Shown: positions 42,532 to 51,052 of the stretch, piece by piece
Position numbering within the stretch: the first letter of the stretch is position 1
How the letters are laid out: the number at the start of each line of letters is the position of its first letter
Assembly: GCF_014648435.1 (NCBI RefSeq)
Contig: NZ_BMRC01000001.1
Coordinates: 444,481 to 508,480 of the forward strand
Source of the DNA: Nonomuraea spiralis
Lineage (GTDB): Bacteria > Actinomycetota > Actinomycetes > Streptosporangiales > Streptosporangiaceae
Reading direction: 5' to 3'
Length of the DNA stretch: 64,000 bases
Program-made: the position numbers and the translations under genes
The notes under the pieces: generated by a model
What the model saw: the letters and a program-made list of their open reading frames with translations, nothing else
The model's database searches: none
Told to the model about the DNA's origin: nothing

Positions 42532-43479
42532 TTACGGGATCCGGGTGCCGAACAAGACCGCGGCGCCGGCCACCAGCAGCCCGAGCAGGATCGCGGCCAC
42601 GATGAACCACTGGGTGATCTCCTGGCTGACCAGCTTGAACCCGAGGGAGGTGCCGATCTGCTCGTAGACGTCGCGCAGTTCGCTGCCGGACTCGGCGGTG
42701 TAGGCCCGGCCGCTGGTGCCGTCGGACAGCGACTGGAGGGTCTGCTTGTTGACCGGTACGTTCACCGGCCTGCCGTCGATGCTGACGGTGCCCTCCTGGG
42801 TGCCGTACGCGATGGTGGAGACCGGGACGCGGGCCTGCTGGGCGGCGTCGATGGCCTCGTTCACCGAGCGGCCGGAGGTGTTGTCGCCGTCGGACAGCAG
42901 CACGATCGCGGCGGGCGGCGGGTCGGTGGCGGCCTGCTGGTCGAAGGAGCGCACCGAGTCGAGGGAGTTGAAGACGGCCTCGCCGATCGCGGTGCCGGGG
43001 CGGGTGGTCAGGTTGCCGATGGCGGTGACGACGGCCTGGTGGTCGGTGGTGGGGGAGATGACGACGTTGGCCGAGCGGGCGAAGGAGACCACGCCGACGT
43101 TGAAGCGGTCGGGCAGCTCCTTGGCGAAGGCCTGGGCGGCGGCCTTGGCGGCGCTGATCCGGTTGGGCTGGACGTCGTCGGCGTCCATGGACAGGGACAC
43201 GTCCAGGGCGATCATGATGGTGGCCCGGTCGCGGGGGACGCGTACCTGGTCGGCGGGTTTGGCGGCGCCGACCACCAGCAGCGACATCATGACCAGGAAC
43301 AGCGCGGGTGGCACGTGGCGGCGCCAGCCGGGTCCGGCGGGGGCGACGAGGTTGAGCAGGGCGAGGTTGGTGAAGCGCACGGTGTAGCGGCGGCGGGCGA
43401 ACTGCGCCACGACGTATCCGGCCACGACCAGCGCCAGCAGGACGAACAGCCACAACCAGCCCGGCGCGAGAAACGTCAT
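42532..43479 (-). CDS. VWA-domain membrane protein (BatA-like)
   Basis: 315-residue protein with two N-terminal helices ([34 protein letters not shown]), a von Willebrand A domain with MIDAS residues in [19 protein letters not shown] and [10 protein letters not shown], and a C-terminal helix. It is the third gene of the MoxR-DUF58-VWA unit. Such units act as metal-binding assembly or stress machines at the membrane. The ATG overlaps the DUF58 stop. Confidence 0.9.
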   Translation of the reverse strand: MTFLAPGWLWLFVLLALVVAGYVVAQFARRRYTVRFTNLALLNLVAPAGPGWRRHVPPALFLVMMSLLVVGAAKPADQVRVPRDRATIMIALDVSLSMDADDVQPNRISAAKAAAQAFAKELPDRFNVGVVSFARSANVVISPTTDHQAVVTAIGNLTTRPGTAIGEAVFNSLDSVRSFDQQAATDPPPAAIVLLSDGDNTSGRSVNEAIDAAQQARVPVSTIAYGTQEGTVSIDGRPVNVPVNKQTLQSLSDGTSGRAYTAESGSELRDVYEQIGTSLGFKLVSQEITQWFIVAAILLGLLVAGAAVLFGTRIP

Positions 43480-44408
43480 ACGGGTCTCCGGTGGGCTAGG
43501 TGGCTCATACGGCGCTGGCGCAGCACGAACTGCGCCACGTCGAACACCCAGTCCCTGTCGGTTCGCAGCACCAGGTGGGCGATCCCGGCGCGGCGCAGGG
43601 CCATCCTGGTGCCCTCACGCTGGAGGGCGGCGGCTTCTGCATATGCTTGCCGGACTTTGGGAGAAAGGTGCACTTCACGTACGTTCCCGGTCTCGGGGTC
43701 GGTGAACGCCACCCGGCCGACGTCCGGCAGCTCCAGCTCACGCGGATCGATGATCTCCACGGCCAGGACCTGGTGGCGGGCGGCCAGGCGCCTGATCGGG
43801 CGTTCCCAGGGGCGTTCGGCGTCGGGGTCGAGCTCCGGCCGGGCGTCGAGGAAGTCGGAGACGACCAGCCGCAGGCCCCTGCGACGGCGGGTGGCCGCCA
43901 GCACGTCGATGCCCTCGGCCAGGTCGGGGGCGTCGGGCACGGCCCGGCCGCGGGGGGCGTCCATGAGGGAGTTGAGCAGCCCGTACAGGGCCGGGCGGCC
44001 GGTACGGGCGGGCATGCGGTGGATGAACTCGTCGTGCAGCACCAGCGCGCCGAACCGGTCGCCCATGCGGCTGGACAGGAAGCCGATCGCGCCGACGGCG
44101 GCCACGACCAGGTCGCGTTTGTCGGTGTCGGCGGTGCCGAAGTCCATGCTGGCCGACAGGTCGGCCAGCGCCCACGTCTCCAGCTCGCGGTCGGCGATCA
44201 GGTCGCGTACGTGCGGGACGGTGGTGCGGGCGGTGACCGCCCAGTCCATGCGGCGTACGTCGTCCTCGCCGGGCACGTAGACGCGGCTGTCGCCGGCCTC
44301 GCTGCCGGTGCCGGGCAGCAGCCCCTGGTGGGCGCCGTGCAGCAGGCCGTCGAGCCGCCGGGTGACGGTCAGCTCCAGCCGCCGCAGCGCCTGCTCGGCG
44401 GTGTTCAA
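43476..44408 (-). CDS. DUF58 protein of the MoxR unit
   Basis: 310-residue DUF58 protein. The signature [18 protein letters not shown] is followed by a VWA-like segment ([23 protein letters not shown]). It starts at TTG 44408, overlapping the MoxR stop (TTGA), and ends overlapping the VWA gene. DUF58 proteins link MoxR ATPases to VWA partners; no enzymatic role is known. Confidence 0.88.
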   Translation of the reverse strand: MNTAEQALRRLELTVTRRLDGLLHGAHQGLLPGTGSEAGDSRVYVPGEDDVRRMDWAVTARTTVPHVRDLIADRELETWALADLSASMDFGTADTDKRDLVVAAVGAIGFLSSRMGDRFGALVLHDEFIHRMPARTGRPALYGLLNSLMDAPRGRAVPDAPDLAEGIDVLAATRRRRGLRLVVSDFLDARPELDPDAERPWERPIRRLAARHQVLAVEIIDPRELELPDVGRVAFTDPETGNVREVHLSPKVRQAYAEAAALQREGTRMALRRAGIAHLVLRTDRDWVFDVAQFVLRQRRMSHLAHRRPV

Positions 44409-45406
44409 CGGTTCTGGTTCCAGACGACGAGGGGCGGCGGCACGGCGTGCAGGATCTGCTTGACGACCTGCTCGGGGTCGACGCCGTCGGCCAGGGCGTC
44501 GAAGGTCAGCATGAGGCGGTGGGACATCACGTCCACGGCGACGTCGCGTACGTCGTCGGGCAGCAGGTAGTCGCGCCCGCGCAGCAGGGCCAGCGCGCGC
44601 CCGGCCGAGACCAGGCCGAGTGTGGCGCGGGGGCTGACGCCGATCTCGATGGTCTCGGCGAGGTCGCCGAGGCCGTAGTCGGCGGGCGCGCGGGTGGACA
44701 TGACCAGGCGCACCACGTAGTCGGCCACGAGCTGGTGCACCGAGACCTGCTCGGCGGCCTTCTGCAGGGCCAGCAGCCGGCCGGGGTCGAGCACCCGGCC
44801 GGGCACGGGCGGCGTGACGCTCATCCGGTGGAGGATCTCCAGCTCCTCGTGCGCGCTGGGGTGGGGCACGCGGACGCGGAACAGGAAACGGTCGCGCTGC
44901 ACCTCCGGCAGCGGGTAGACGCCCTCGGACTCGATCGGGTTCTGGGTGGCCAGCACGATGAACGGCCTGGGCAGCGGATGGGTGACGCCGGCCAGCGTGA
45001 CCTGGCGCTCGGCCATCACCTCCAGCAGCGCGGACTGGACCTTGGCGGGGGCGCGGTTGATCTCGTCGGCCAGCAGGAAGTTGACGAACACCGGACCGAG
45101 CTCGACGTCGAACTTCTCGTTGGAGGGATGGAAGACGCGGGTGCCGACGATGTCGCTCGGCACGAGGTCGGGGGTGAACTGGATCCGGGCGAACGTGCCG
45201 CCCACGACGGTGGCCAGGGTGGAGGCGGCGAGGGTCTTGGCGACACCGGGCACACCTTCGAGCAGGCAGTGACCGCGGGCCAGCAGGGCCACGACCAGCC
45301 GCTCGACCATGTGCTCCTGTCCCACGATGACACGCCGGACCTCGTCGAGACTTTGACGCAGCAGTGCCGCGTCGTTTCCGCCTGGCAACTCTTCGGCGAC
45401 GCTCAT
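44405..45406 (-). CDS. MoxR-family AAA+ ATPase
   Basis: 333-residue AAA+ chaperone-like ATPase. Walker A is LLEGVPGVAKTLAA, Walker B and sensor regions are NFLLADEINRAPAKVQSALLEVMAE and VLATQNPIESEG. The ATG at 45406 (MSVAEELPGG) is preferred to the in-frame upstream start at 45463. It heads an operon with DUF58, VWA and two methyltransferase genes and is divergent from a membrane protein with a kinase-like N-lobe. Confidence 0.93.
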   Translation of the reverse strand: MSVAEELPGGNDAALLRQSLDEVRRVIVGQEHMVERLVVALLARGHCLLEGVPGVAKTLAASTLATVVGGTFARIQFTPDLVPSDIVGTRVFHPSNEKFDVELGPVFVNFLLADEINRAPAKVQSALLEVMAERQVTLAGVTHPLPRPFIVLATQNPIESEGVYPLPEVQRDRFLFRVRVPHPSAHEELEILHRMSVTPPVPGRVLDPGRLLALQKAAEQVSVHQLVADYVVRLVMSTRAPADYGLGDLAETIEIGVSPRATLGLVSAGRALALLRGRDYLLPDDVRDVAVDVMSHRLMLTFDALADGVDPEQVVKQILHAVPPPLVVWNQNR

Positions 45407-45461
45407 GACGCCATTCCACCAAACGCGCCGCGAACGTGCACGACGCCACGTCTGTGCTTTC

Positions 45462-46223
45462 ATGGCAAACGTGGCAAGTCCCCTGCAGTACGGTGATCCG
45501 CCCCAGCTGGGGCGCTACGTCGTGCAGGCCCGCCTGCACACGGCTCCGGCCGGGTTCGTCTACCTGGGCCAGGGGCCCGACGGGCGCGCGGTGTCGCTGG
45601 GCGTGCTCACCCGGGGCGCCGCGCTGGACGCCGCGGCGCGCGACCGGTTCCTGACCGCGGTCAAGGAGTCGTCGGGGCGTTCGGGTGCGCGCGGCTGGCT
45701 GGGGATCGGGCGGGCGCGCGGCTCGGTGATCGACGGCGCGCCCGAGGTGCTCGAGGTGGACGACGGGCCCGCGCCGTGGGTGGCGGTGCCGTACGCGCCG
45801 GGGCAGGCGGGGGCCGAACGGTTCCTGGAGCCGGTCATGGTGGGCGGGACGTTCATCGGGCAGGCGCACGGGCCGGACTTCGTGCCGTACTGGCTGACCG
45901 ACCGCGCGCCCGCGCTGCCGGGGCCGCTGCGGCGCGCGCTGCCGCTGACCGAGACCCGCAGGCGGGTGCTGCTGGCGGCGCTGGCGCTGGCGCTGCTGCT
46001 GGTCCTGGTGACGACGATCCTGCTGTTGTTGCTGTTCGGCAGGCGCGACAGCGAGCAGATGCCGCGGCAGCTTCCGCCGACGGTGTTCGTGCCGACGCCG
46101 CCGCCGACGCCTGCGACGCCGGTGCCGCAGCCCTCCCCGTCGCAGTCGCCGTCGCCGACCCGCACCGGCCCCGGCACGCCGGGGGAGTCGCCGGGTGACG
46201 AACTGGGCGAGTCACCGCTTTAA
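45462..46223 (+). CDS. Membrane protein with a truncated Ser/Thr-kinase N-lobe
   Basis: 253-residue protein whose first 120 residues resemble an actinomycete Ser/Thr kinase N-lobe (PPQLGRYVVQARLHTAPAGF, VYLGQGPDGRAVSLGVL, PWVAVPYAPG). The Gly-rich loop is lost, the ATP-binding Lys is replaced (VSLGVL) and the C-lobe is missing. A single membrane helix (about residues 168-193) and a 60-residue Pro/Ser/Thr-rich outer tail follow. It is probably a non-catalytic relic used for protein binding or sensing. It is divergent from moxR, 55 bp away. Confidence 0.7.
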   Translation: MANVASPLQYGDPPQLGRYVVQARLHTAPAGFVYLGQGPDGRAVSLGVLTRGAALDAAARDRFLTAVKESSGRSGARGWLGIGRARGSVIDGAPEVLEVDDGPAPWVAVPYAPGQAGAERFLEPVMVGGTFIGQAHGPDFVPYWLTDRAPALPGPLRRALPLTETRRRVLLAALALALLLVLVTTILLLLLFGRRDSEQMPRQLPPTVFVPTPPPTPATPVPQPSPSQSPSPTRTGPGTPGESPGDELGESPL

Positions 46224-46265
46224 GCGTTTGAGCCTGACGTTACGTGAGGCTTTAGCGTCCGCGGC

Positions 46266-47144
46266 ATGGAGTTCATCATTCACGACACACTCACGGCCAT
46301 GGCCGACCTGCTGGCCGGGCCGCTCGCCGACCGGCCCGGGGCGCTGCGGGAGATGCTGGCGCCGATCCGGCCGGCGATCCCGGCCCCCGGGGACATCGTG
46401 GACGTCCACCACCAGGGTGGCGGCTTCCGCGTCGACGTCGAGGACCCGCGCTACCTGCCCGCCGTACGGGCGATGATCGAGGCCGACGTGCTCGGCCAGG
46501 TGCGCAGGGAGCTGGAACGGGCCTCGCGGGCGCTGAAGGACGCCCGGCAGGCCGACTCGCTCCAGGTGATGTTCGTGCTCGGCGACCCGGACAACGAGCA
46601 CCTGACGAAGGTCGGCGGCGGCTACTACGGGATGGGCGGCTCACCGGGCTGGCTGTACCTGCTGGGCTGGCCGTCGGAGGAGGTCATCGGCAGGATCGCC
46701 CACTGCGCGGTGCACGAGTTCCACCACAACGTGCGCTACACCAACGTGGAGTGGGACCCGGCCCGGGTGACCGTGGGCGAGCACGTGGTGGCCGAAGGGC
46801 TGGCCGAGGCGTTCGTCCGGGAGTTGTCGGGGCCTGAGGCGATGGGCCCGTGGTCGCGGATGGTCACGGGGGAGGAGCTGGAACGCGCCCACGAGCTGAT
46901 CATGGACGCGTTCGACCTGCAGGGCATGTGGAACACCCCGGCGTACGTGCTGGGCGACAGCGCCATGCGCCTGTTCGGCCAGGAACCCCGCGGCGTCCCC
47001 GACATGGCCGGGTACGCGGTGGGCCTGCGCCTGGTGGACCGGGCCCTGGCCGAGCGCGGGCTGAGCGCCGCCGAGGCCACCCTGCTGCCCGCCGCGCGGC
47101 TGCTCGGCCGGGCTCAGCCGGGGGAGACGAACCCCGACTCGTAG
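46266..47144 (+). CDS. DUF2268 putative zinc metalloprotease
   Basis: 292-residue protein of the DUF2268 group of predicted Zn-proteases. The active-site helix is AVHEFHHNVRY (HEFHH at about 150-154) with a downstream Glu in VAEGLAEAFVREL as probable third ligand. No signal peptide is present. A TAGCGT box at 46253-46258 lies 7 nt before the ATG with no Shine-Dalgarno, so a leaderless transcript is likely. Its 3' end overlaps the convergent response-regulator gene by 31 bp. Confidence 0.82.
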   Translation: MEFIIHDTLTAMADLLAGPLADRPGALREMLAPIRPAIPAPGDIVDVHHQGGGFRVDVEDPRYLPAVRAMIEADVLGQVRRELERASRALKDARQADSLQVMFVLGDPDNEHLTKVGGGYYGMGGSPGWLYLLGWPSEEVIGRIAHCAVHEFHHNVRYTNVEWDPARVTVGEHVVAEGLAEAFVRELSGPEAMGPWSRMVTGEELERAHELIMDAFDLQGMWNTPAYVLGDSAMRLFGQEPRGVPDMAGYAVGLRLVDRALAERGLSAAEATLLPAARLLGRAQPGETNPDS

Positions 47145-47752
47145 GCGGCGATCACGGCCTGCGTACGGTCGCGCGCGCCCAGCTTGGCCAGCACGTTGCC
47201 GACGTGCGTCTTGACGGTCTCCTGGCTGACGACCAGCTCGGCGGCGATCTCGGTGTTGGACATGCCCCTGGTCATCAGCCGCAGCACGTCGCCCTCGCGG
47301 CCGGTGAGCCGGTCGATCCCGGGCACGTGGCCGCGCGGCCCGCGGCCGGCCAGGGCGCGGATGGCGGCGGGGAACAGCAGCGACTCGCCGGCCGCGACCA
47401 GCCTGATCGCCTGGATCAGGTCGTCGGGCCTGGTGCGTTTGAGCAGGAAGCCGCTGGCGCCGGCGCGCAGGGCGTCGTAGACGTGGTCGTCGTTCTCGAA
47501 CGTGGTCACGACCAGCACCTTGGGCGGGTCGTCGAGCGCCACGAGCCGCCGGGTGGCCTGGATGCCGTCCACGGCGGGCATGCGGACGTCCATCAGCACG
47601 ACGTCGGGACGCTCGCGGCGCACCACCGGCAGCACCGCGGCGCCGTCGGCGGCCTCGCCGACCACGCGCAGGCCCGGCTCGGCGTCGATGATGACGCGCA
47701 GGCCGGCGCGGATGAGATCCTCGTCGTCGGCGATCACGACCTTGAGTGTCAT
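47114..47752 (-). CDS. NarL/LuxR-type response regulator
   Basis: 212-residue response regulator. The receiver domain has acidic pocket VVIADDED, phospho-acceptor Asp in DVVLMDVRMP, Thr/Lys in VVTTF and LLKRT. A LuxR-type DNA-binding domain follows (LTGREGDVLRLMTRGMSNTEIAAEL then VSQETVKTHVGNVLAKL). Its ATG overlaps the sensor-kinase stop, so the pair forms one two-component system. Confidence 0.95.
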   Translation of the reverse strand: MTLKVVIADDEDLIRAGLRVIIDAEPGLRVVGEAADGAAVLPVVRRERPDVVLMDVRMPAVDGIQATRRLVALDDPPKVLVVTTFENDDHVYDALRAGASGFLLKRTRPDDLIQAIRLVAAGESLLFPAAIRALAGRGPRGHVPGIDRLTGREGDVLRLMTRGMSNTEIAAELVVSQETVKTHVGNVLAKLGARDRTQAVIAAYESGFVSPG

Positions 47753-48972
47753 GGGCTCGACCGTAGCGGGAGGCGGACCGACACCGTCCACCCGCCCTCG
47801 TCGGGGCCGGCCCGCAGGTCGCCGCGGAGCAGGCGGACCCGTTCGCGCATGCCGCGCACGCCCCTGCCCCCGCCGCCGCCCCTGCGGCGTGCCGCGCCGG
47901 GGTTGCTGACCTCCAGCCGCAGGTCGTCGCCCTGGACGGCGGCGGCCAGGCGTACCGGGCCGTGGCCGTGCTTGATCGCGTTGGTGAGCGCCTCCTGGAG
48001 GATGCGGTAGGCCTCCCTGGAGACCACGGCGGGCACGCCGGACAGGTCGCCCACCTCCTGACGCACCTCGGCGCCGGAGGCGGCCACCAGCTTGCCGAGG
48101 TCGGCCAGCGTGGCCTGCGGGGCGCGCCGCCCGCCGTCGGGGTCCTCGCCGCGTCGGTCCTGGCCGCGGACGTCCTCGCGCAGCACGCCGAGCACGTGGT
48201 CGAGGTCCTCCAGCGCGGCGCGGGCCGACTGCTCGATGGCGGCCAGGGCGGTCCTGGCCGTGGCCGGGTCGCGGTCGAGGACGCGGCCGGCCGCTGCGGC
48301 CTGCAAGGTGACGACGCTGAGCGCGTGGCCGACCGAGTCGTGCAACTCGCGGGCCAGCCGGTTGCGTTCGGCCAGCGTACGGGCGTGCTCCTCGGCGGCG
48401 GCCAGCCGTTCGGCGGGGGTGGGGCCGAGCAGCGGGGAGGCCAGGGCGGCCAGCAGCGCGCCCGCCCCGGCCGCGACCGCCACCAGCAGCGCCAGCGCCG
48501 TCACGCCCGCCACGGACCACAACACCGACGGCCACCCCGGCTCGGCCGTGACGCCCAGCACCGGCATGGGTTCGCCCAGGAACGGCAGGACGAGCGTGAA
48601 CGCGGTGAACGGCACCACCGCCAGCGTGAACCCGCTGACCACGCCGCCGACCGCCAGGTGCAGCGTGAACCACGCGGCGGTGCGCCGCCGTTCCTGCCAC
48701 GACCTGCGGGCCTGGCGCGGCGGGGTCTCCACGCGCGCGCCCAGCAGCCCCTGGGCGGCGTTCACCTCCAGGCCGCGCACCGGCAGGAACAGCCCGGTCA
48801 GCGCCACCACCGGCAGCACCGCGACGAACACCCCGACCTGGACGGGCATCAGCAGGTCGGCCGCCCCGCCGTGCCACATCCCGGCCACCAGCACCCCGGC
48901 CATCATGTACGGCATCAGCAGCGCGCCGCCCAGGATGAGGCACGCCCAGCGGCGGGGGAGGTTCCTTCTCAC
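47749..48972 (-). CDS. HisKA_3-type sensor histidine kinase
   Basis: 407-residue sensor kinase with about four membrane helices in two pairs, then a cytoplasmic kinase. The H-box is NRLARELHDSVGHALSVVTLQ, the N-box AYRILQEALTNAIKHG and the G-box GRGVRGMRERV. The GTG at 48972 (VRRNLPRRWACLIL) is chosen because the frame upstream encodes no plausible domain. It is paired with the downstream response regulator. With almost no extracytoplasmic sensor domain, the signal is probably sensed in the membrane. The clpP genes diverge from it. Confidence 0.92.
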   Translation of the reverse strand: MRRNLPRRWACLILGGALLMPYMMAGVLVAGMWHGGAADLLMPVQVGVFVAVLPVVALTGLFLPVRGLEVNAAQGLLGARVETPPRQARRSWQERRRTAAWFTLHLAVGGVVSGFTLAVVPFTAFTLVLPFLGEPMPVLGVTAEPGWPSVLWSVAGVTALALLVAVAAGAGALLAALASPLLGPTPAERLAAAEEHARTLAERNRLARELHDSVGHALSVVTLQAAAAGRVLDRDPATARTALAAIEQSARAALEDLDHVLGVLREDVRGQDRRGEDPDGGRRAPQATLADLGKLVAASGAEVRQEVGDLSGVPAVVSREAYRILQEALTNAIKHGHGPVRLAAAVQGDDLRLEVSNPGAARRRGGGGGRGVRGMRERVRLLRGDLRAGPDEGGWTVSVRLPLRSSP

Positions 48973-49115
48973 ATCAGGGATTGTATGTCGACAGTTTTTC
49001 GCGCAGGGAGTAATGCGCCCTGAGTGAAATGCGCCCCCAGCGAAAAGGGACTGGAATTCGCCGCCGCCGGGTCTAGCGTTTTTCGCAGAATTAGTCCGAC
49101 AGAAAGGCGACGTCA
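48973..49115. promoter_or_regulatory. Promoter region of the clpP pair with repeats
   Basis: This 143-bp gap contains AATGCGCCC twice (about 49012 and 49028). GTTTTTCGC also occurs twice (about 48988 and 49079), with an inverted GCGAAAA between. A possible promoter is TGGAAT (49052-49057), 16 bp, TAGCGT (49074-49079). The repeats could be sites for a clp regulator; no exact ClgR site was found. Confidence 0.4.
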
Positions 49116-49679
49116 ATGACGGAGACCGCGCGCGCAGCCTGGCCTGACCAGCTCAGTCAGCGCTTGCTGAAGGAGCGCATCGTGGTGCTCGGCCAGGAGG
49201 TCGATGACGATATTTGCAACCGGCTCTGCGGTGAGCTGCTTTTGCTGGCGGCCGAAGACCCCAAGCGGGACATAACCCTCTACATCAATTCCCCGGGCGG
49301 CTCGGTCTCGGCCGGCATGGCGCTCTACGACATGATGCAGTTCGTGCCGTGCGACGTGGCGACGGTGGCGATGGGCTTCGCCGCCTCCATGGGCCAGCTC
49401 CTGCTCACCGCGGGCGCGCCGGGCAAGCGTTACGCCCTGCCCAACGCCCGCATCGTCATGCACCAGCCGCTGGGCGGCATCGGGGGCTCGGCCAGCGACA
49501 TCGAGATCCAGGCCGCCAACATGCTCTACACCAAGCGCAGGATGGCCGAGATCATCGCCCACCACACGGGCCAGCCGCTCGAGCGCATCCAGGAGGACTC
49601 CGACCGCGACCGCTGGTTCACCGCGAGCGAGGCTTTGGAGTACGGGTTCGTCGACCACATCGCCGAAGGGATGAACTGA
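49116..49679 (+). CDS. clpP: ATP-dependent Clp protease proteolytic subunit (first of pair)
   Basis: 187-residue ClpP. Catalytic triad: Ser91 in GFAASMGQ, His116 in VMHQPLGG and Asp165 in [23 protein letters not shown] is the substrate-binding handle region. It lies 1 bp before a second clpP gene, forming the hetero-oligomeric protease typical of actinomycetes. No clpX or tig gene adjoins, so this may be the secondary (clpP3/clpP4-like) locus rather than the housekeeping one. Confidence 0.95.
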   Translation: MTETARAAWPDQLSQRLLKERIVVLGQEVDDDICNRLCGELLLLAAEDPKRDITLYINSPGGSVSAGMALYDMMQFVPCDVATVAMGFAASMGQLLLTAGAPGKRYALPNARIVMHQPLGGIGGSASDIEIQAANMLYTKRRMAEIIAHHTGQPLERIQEDSDRDRWFTASEALEYGFVDHIAEGMN

Positions 49680-49680
49680 C

Positions 49681-50298
49681 ATGAGCGGTCGTTACGTTCT
49701 GCCCTCCTTCACCGAGCGCACCTCCTACGGGGTGCGGGAGATGAACCCGTACAACAAGTTGTTCGAGGACCGGGTGATCTTCATCGGCACCCCGATCGAC
49801 GACACGGTGGCCAACGATGTCATGGCCCAGCTCCTGACGCTGGAGTCGCTCGACCCCGACCAGGACATCAACATGTACATCAACTCGCCGGGCGGGTCGT
49901 TCACGGCGATGACGGCCATCTACGACACGATGCAGTTCGTCCGGCCGGAGATCCACACGGTCTGCATCGGCGAGGCGTCCTCGGCGGCGGCGGTCCTGCT
50001 CGCGGCGGGCACGCCGGGCAAGCGGGCGGCCCTGACCCACTCGCGCGTCCTGCTCCACCAGCCGGCCACCGAGGGTAGCCGGGGGCAGTCCAGCGACCTG
50101 GAGATCCACGCCAGGGAGATCCTGCGCATGCGTGACCAGCAGGAGGAGATCCTTTCCCGGCACACCGGGCGCGGGCTGCTGGAGATCAGGAAGGACATCG
50201 AGCGCGACCGCATCTTCACGGCCGAGCAGGCGCGCACGTACCGGCTGATCGACGACATCTACGCCTCCAGGAAGCGCAGCCTCACCCCGGCGCGCTGA
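49681..50298 (+). CDS. clpP: ATP-dependent Clp protease proteolytic subunit (second of pair)
   Basis: 205-residue ClpP partner. Triad: Ser101 in GEASSAAAVL, His126 in LLHQPAT and Asp176 in DIERDRIF. It has a longer N-terminus (RYVLPSFTERTSYGVREMNPYNKL), typical of the second subunit in actinobacterial pairs. It is co-transcribed with the preceding clpP and followed by a long inverted repeat. Confidence 0.95.
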   Translation: MSGRYVLPSFTERTSYGVREMNPYNKLFEDRVIFIGTPIDDTVANDVMAQLLTLESLDPDQDINMYINSPGGSFTAMTAIYDTMQFVRPEIHTVCIGEASSAAAVLLAAGTPGKRAALTHSRVLLHQPATEGSRGQSSDLEIHAREILRMRDQQEEILSRHTGRGLLEIRKDIERDRIFTAEQARTYRLIDDIYASRKRSLTPAR

Positions 50299-50304
50299 CC
50301 CACC

Positions 50305-50365
50305 GGCGGGCTGCCCGTCCCTGTCCTGGCCGTACGGCACGGTCACGCAGGTCGGGCAGCCCGCC
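50305..50365. terminator. Long inverted repeat between clpP and tetR genes
   Basis: GGCGGGCTGCCCG (50305-50317) and its exact complement CGGGCAGCCCGCC (50353-50365) can form a 13-bp stem over a 35-nt loop. The loop contains the palindrome GCCGTACGGC (50329-50338). Its position between convergent genes suggests a bidirectional terminator. Confidence 0.6.
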
Positions 50366-50392
50366 GTTCTTCGTCCGTACGCCGCCTTTCGC

Positions 50393-50980
50393 TCAATCCT
50401 TCGGCGGGTAGACGGTGTGGACGAGGTCGCGCAGGAAGGCGTCGAGGTCGTCGAGTCCGTAGTCGGCCAGCGTCTCGGGGGGCTGGGTGAGCAGGTAGGT
50501 CAGGGCCGTGTTCAGGCACATCGTCACCGTCGCGGCGCTGCGCCGGGTGGCCGGCAGGCCGGCCGCCTCGTGGGTGCGCAGATGCAGGTCCAGGTCGGCG
50601 CGGGTGAGCCCGGCCAGGGTCTCGCGCAGCTCCGGCCGGCGCGCCGCCTCGGCGTGCAGCTCGGCGTAGGCCAGGACCCTCGACCTGTTGGCCGTGACCG
50701 CCTGGTCGACCAGCCGCCGCAGGAACGCGGCCAGCCCGTCGCGCCCCCGGATCTCCTGTGCCGGCGCCGCCTGGAGATCGGCCCAGTAGCGCTCGACGCA
50801 ACGTTCGGCGGCGGCGCGCAGCAGGGCGTCGCGGCTGGCGAAGTAGTTCTTGGCCGTGCCCTCCGGCAGGCCGGCCTCGCGGTCGAGCGCGCGGTGGGTC
50901 AGGCCCCTGCCGCCCTCCCGGGCCAGCACTTCGATCGCCGCGTCGCGAAGCTGGTCGCGCCGGTCCCGGTTCTCCGCCAT
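50393..50980 (-). CDS. TetR-family repressor of the FAD monooxygenase
   Basis: 195-residue TetR-family protein. The DNA-binding domain is RDQLRDAAIEVLAREGGRG then LTHRALDREAGLPEGTAKNYFASRD, with a helical ligand domain after it. ATG 50980 is preferred because GGGAGG stands 10 nt upstream. It is divergent from the FAD monooxygenase gene, and a near-perfect 30-bp palindrome lies in between. Confidence 0.88.
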   Translation of the reverse strand: MAENRDRRDQLRDAAIEVLAREGGRGLTHRALDREAGLPEGTAKNYFASRDALLRAAAERCVERYWADLQAAPAQEIRGRDGLAAFLRRLVDQAVTANRSRVLAYAELHAEAARRPELRETLAGLTRADLDLHLRTHEAAGLPATRRSAATVTMCLNTALTYLLTQPPETLADYGLDDLDAFLRDLVHTVYPPKD

Positions 50981-51007
50981 GGCCGCCATCCTCCCAGCTT
51001 GCCGAAC

Positions 51008-51037
51008 CACCACAACAATGGTACCACAGTTGTGGTG
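51008..51037. promoter_or_regulatory. 30-bp palindromic TetR operator
   Basis: Arms CACCACAAC and GTTGTGGTG flank a centre containing TGGTACCA; 26 of 30 positions are symmetric. It occupies the middle of the divergent tetR/monooxygenase promoter region and probably represses both genes. Confidence 0.75.
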
Positions 51038-51052
51038 AAACAAGGAGGAGGC

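Noticed and set aside
49051..49083. Possible sigma-R promoter for clpP (GGAAT ... GTT)
   Set aside because: The spacing is 20 rather than 18 bases, so it does not fit the consensus that rbpA shows exactly.
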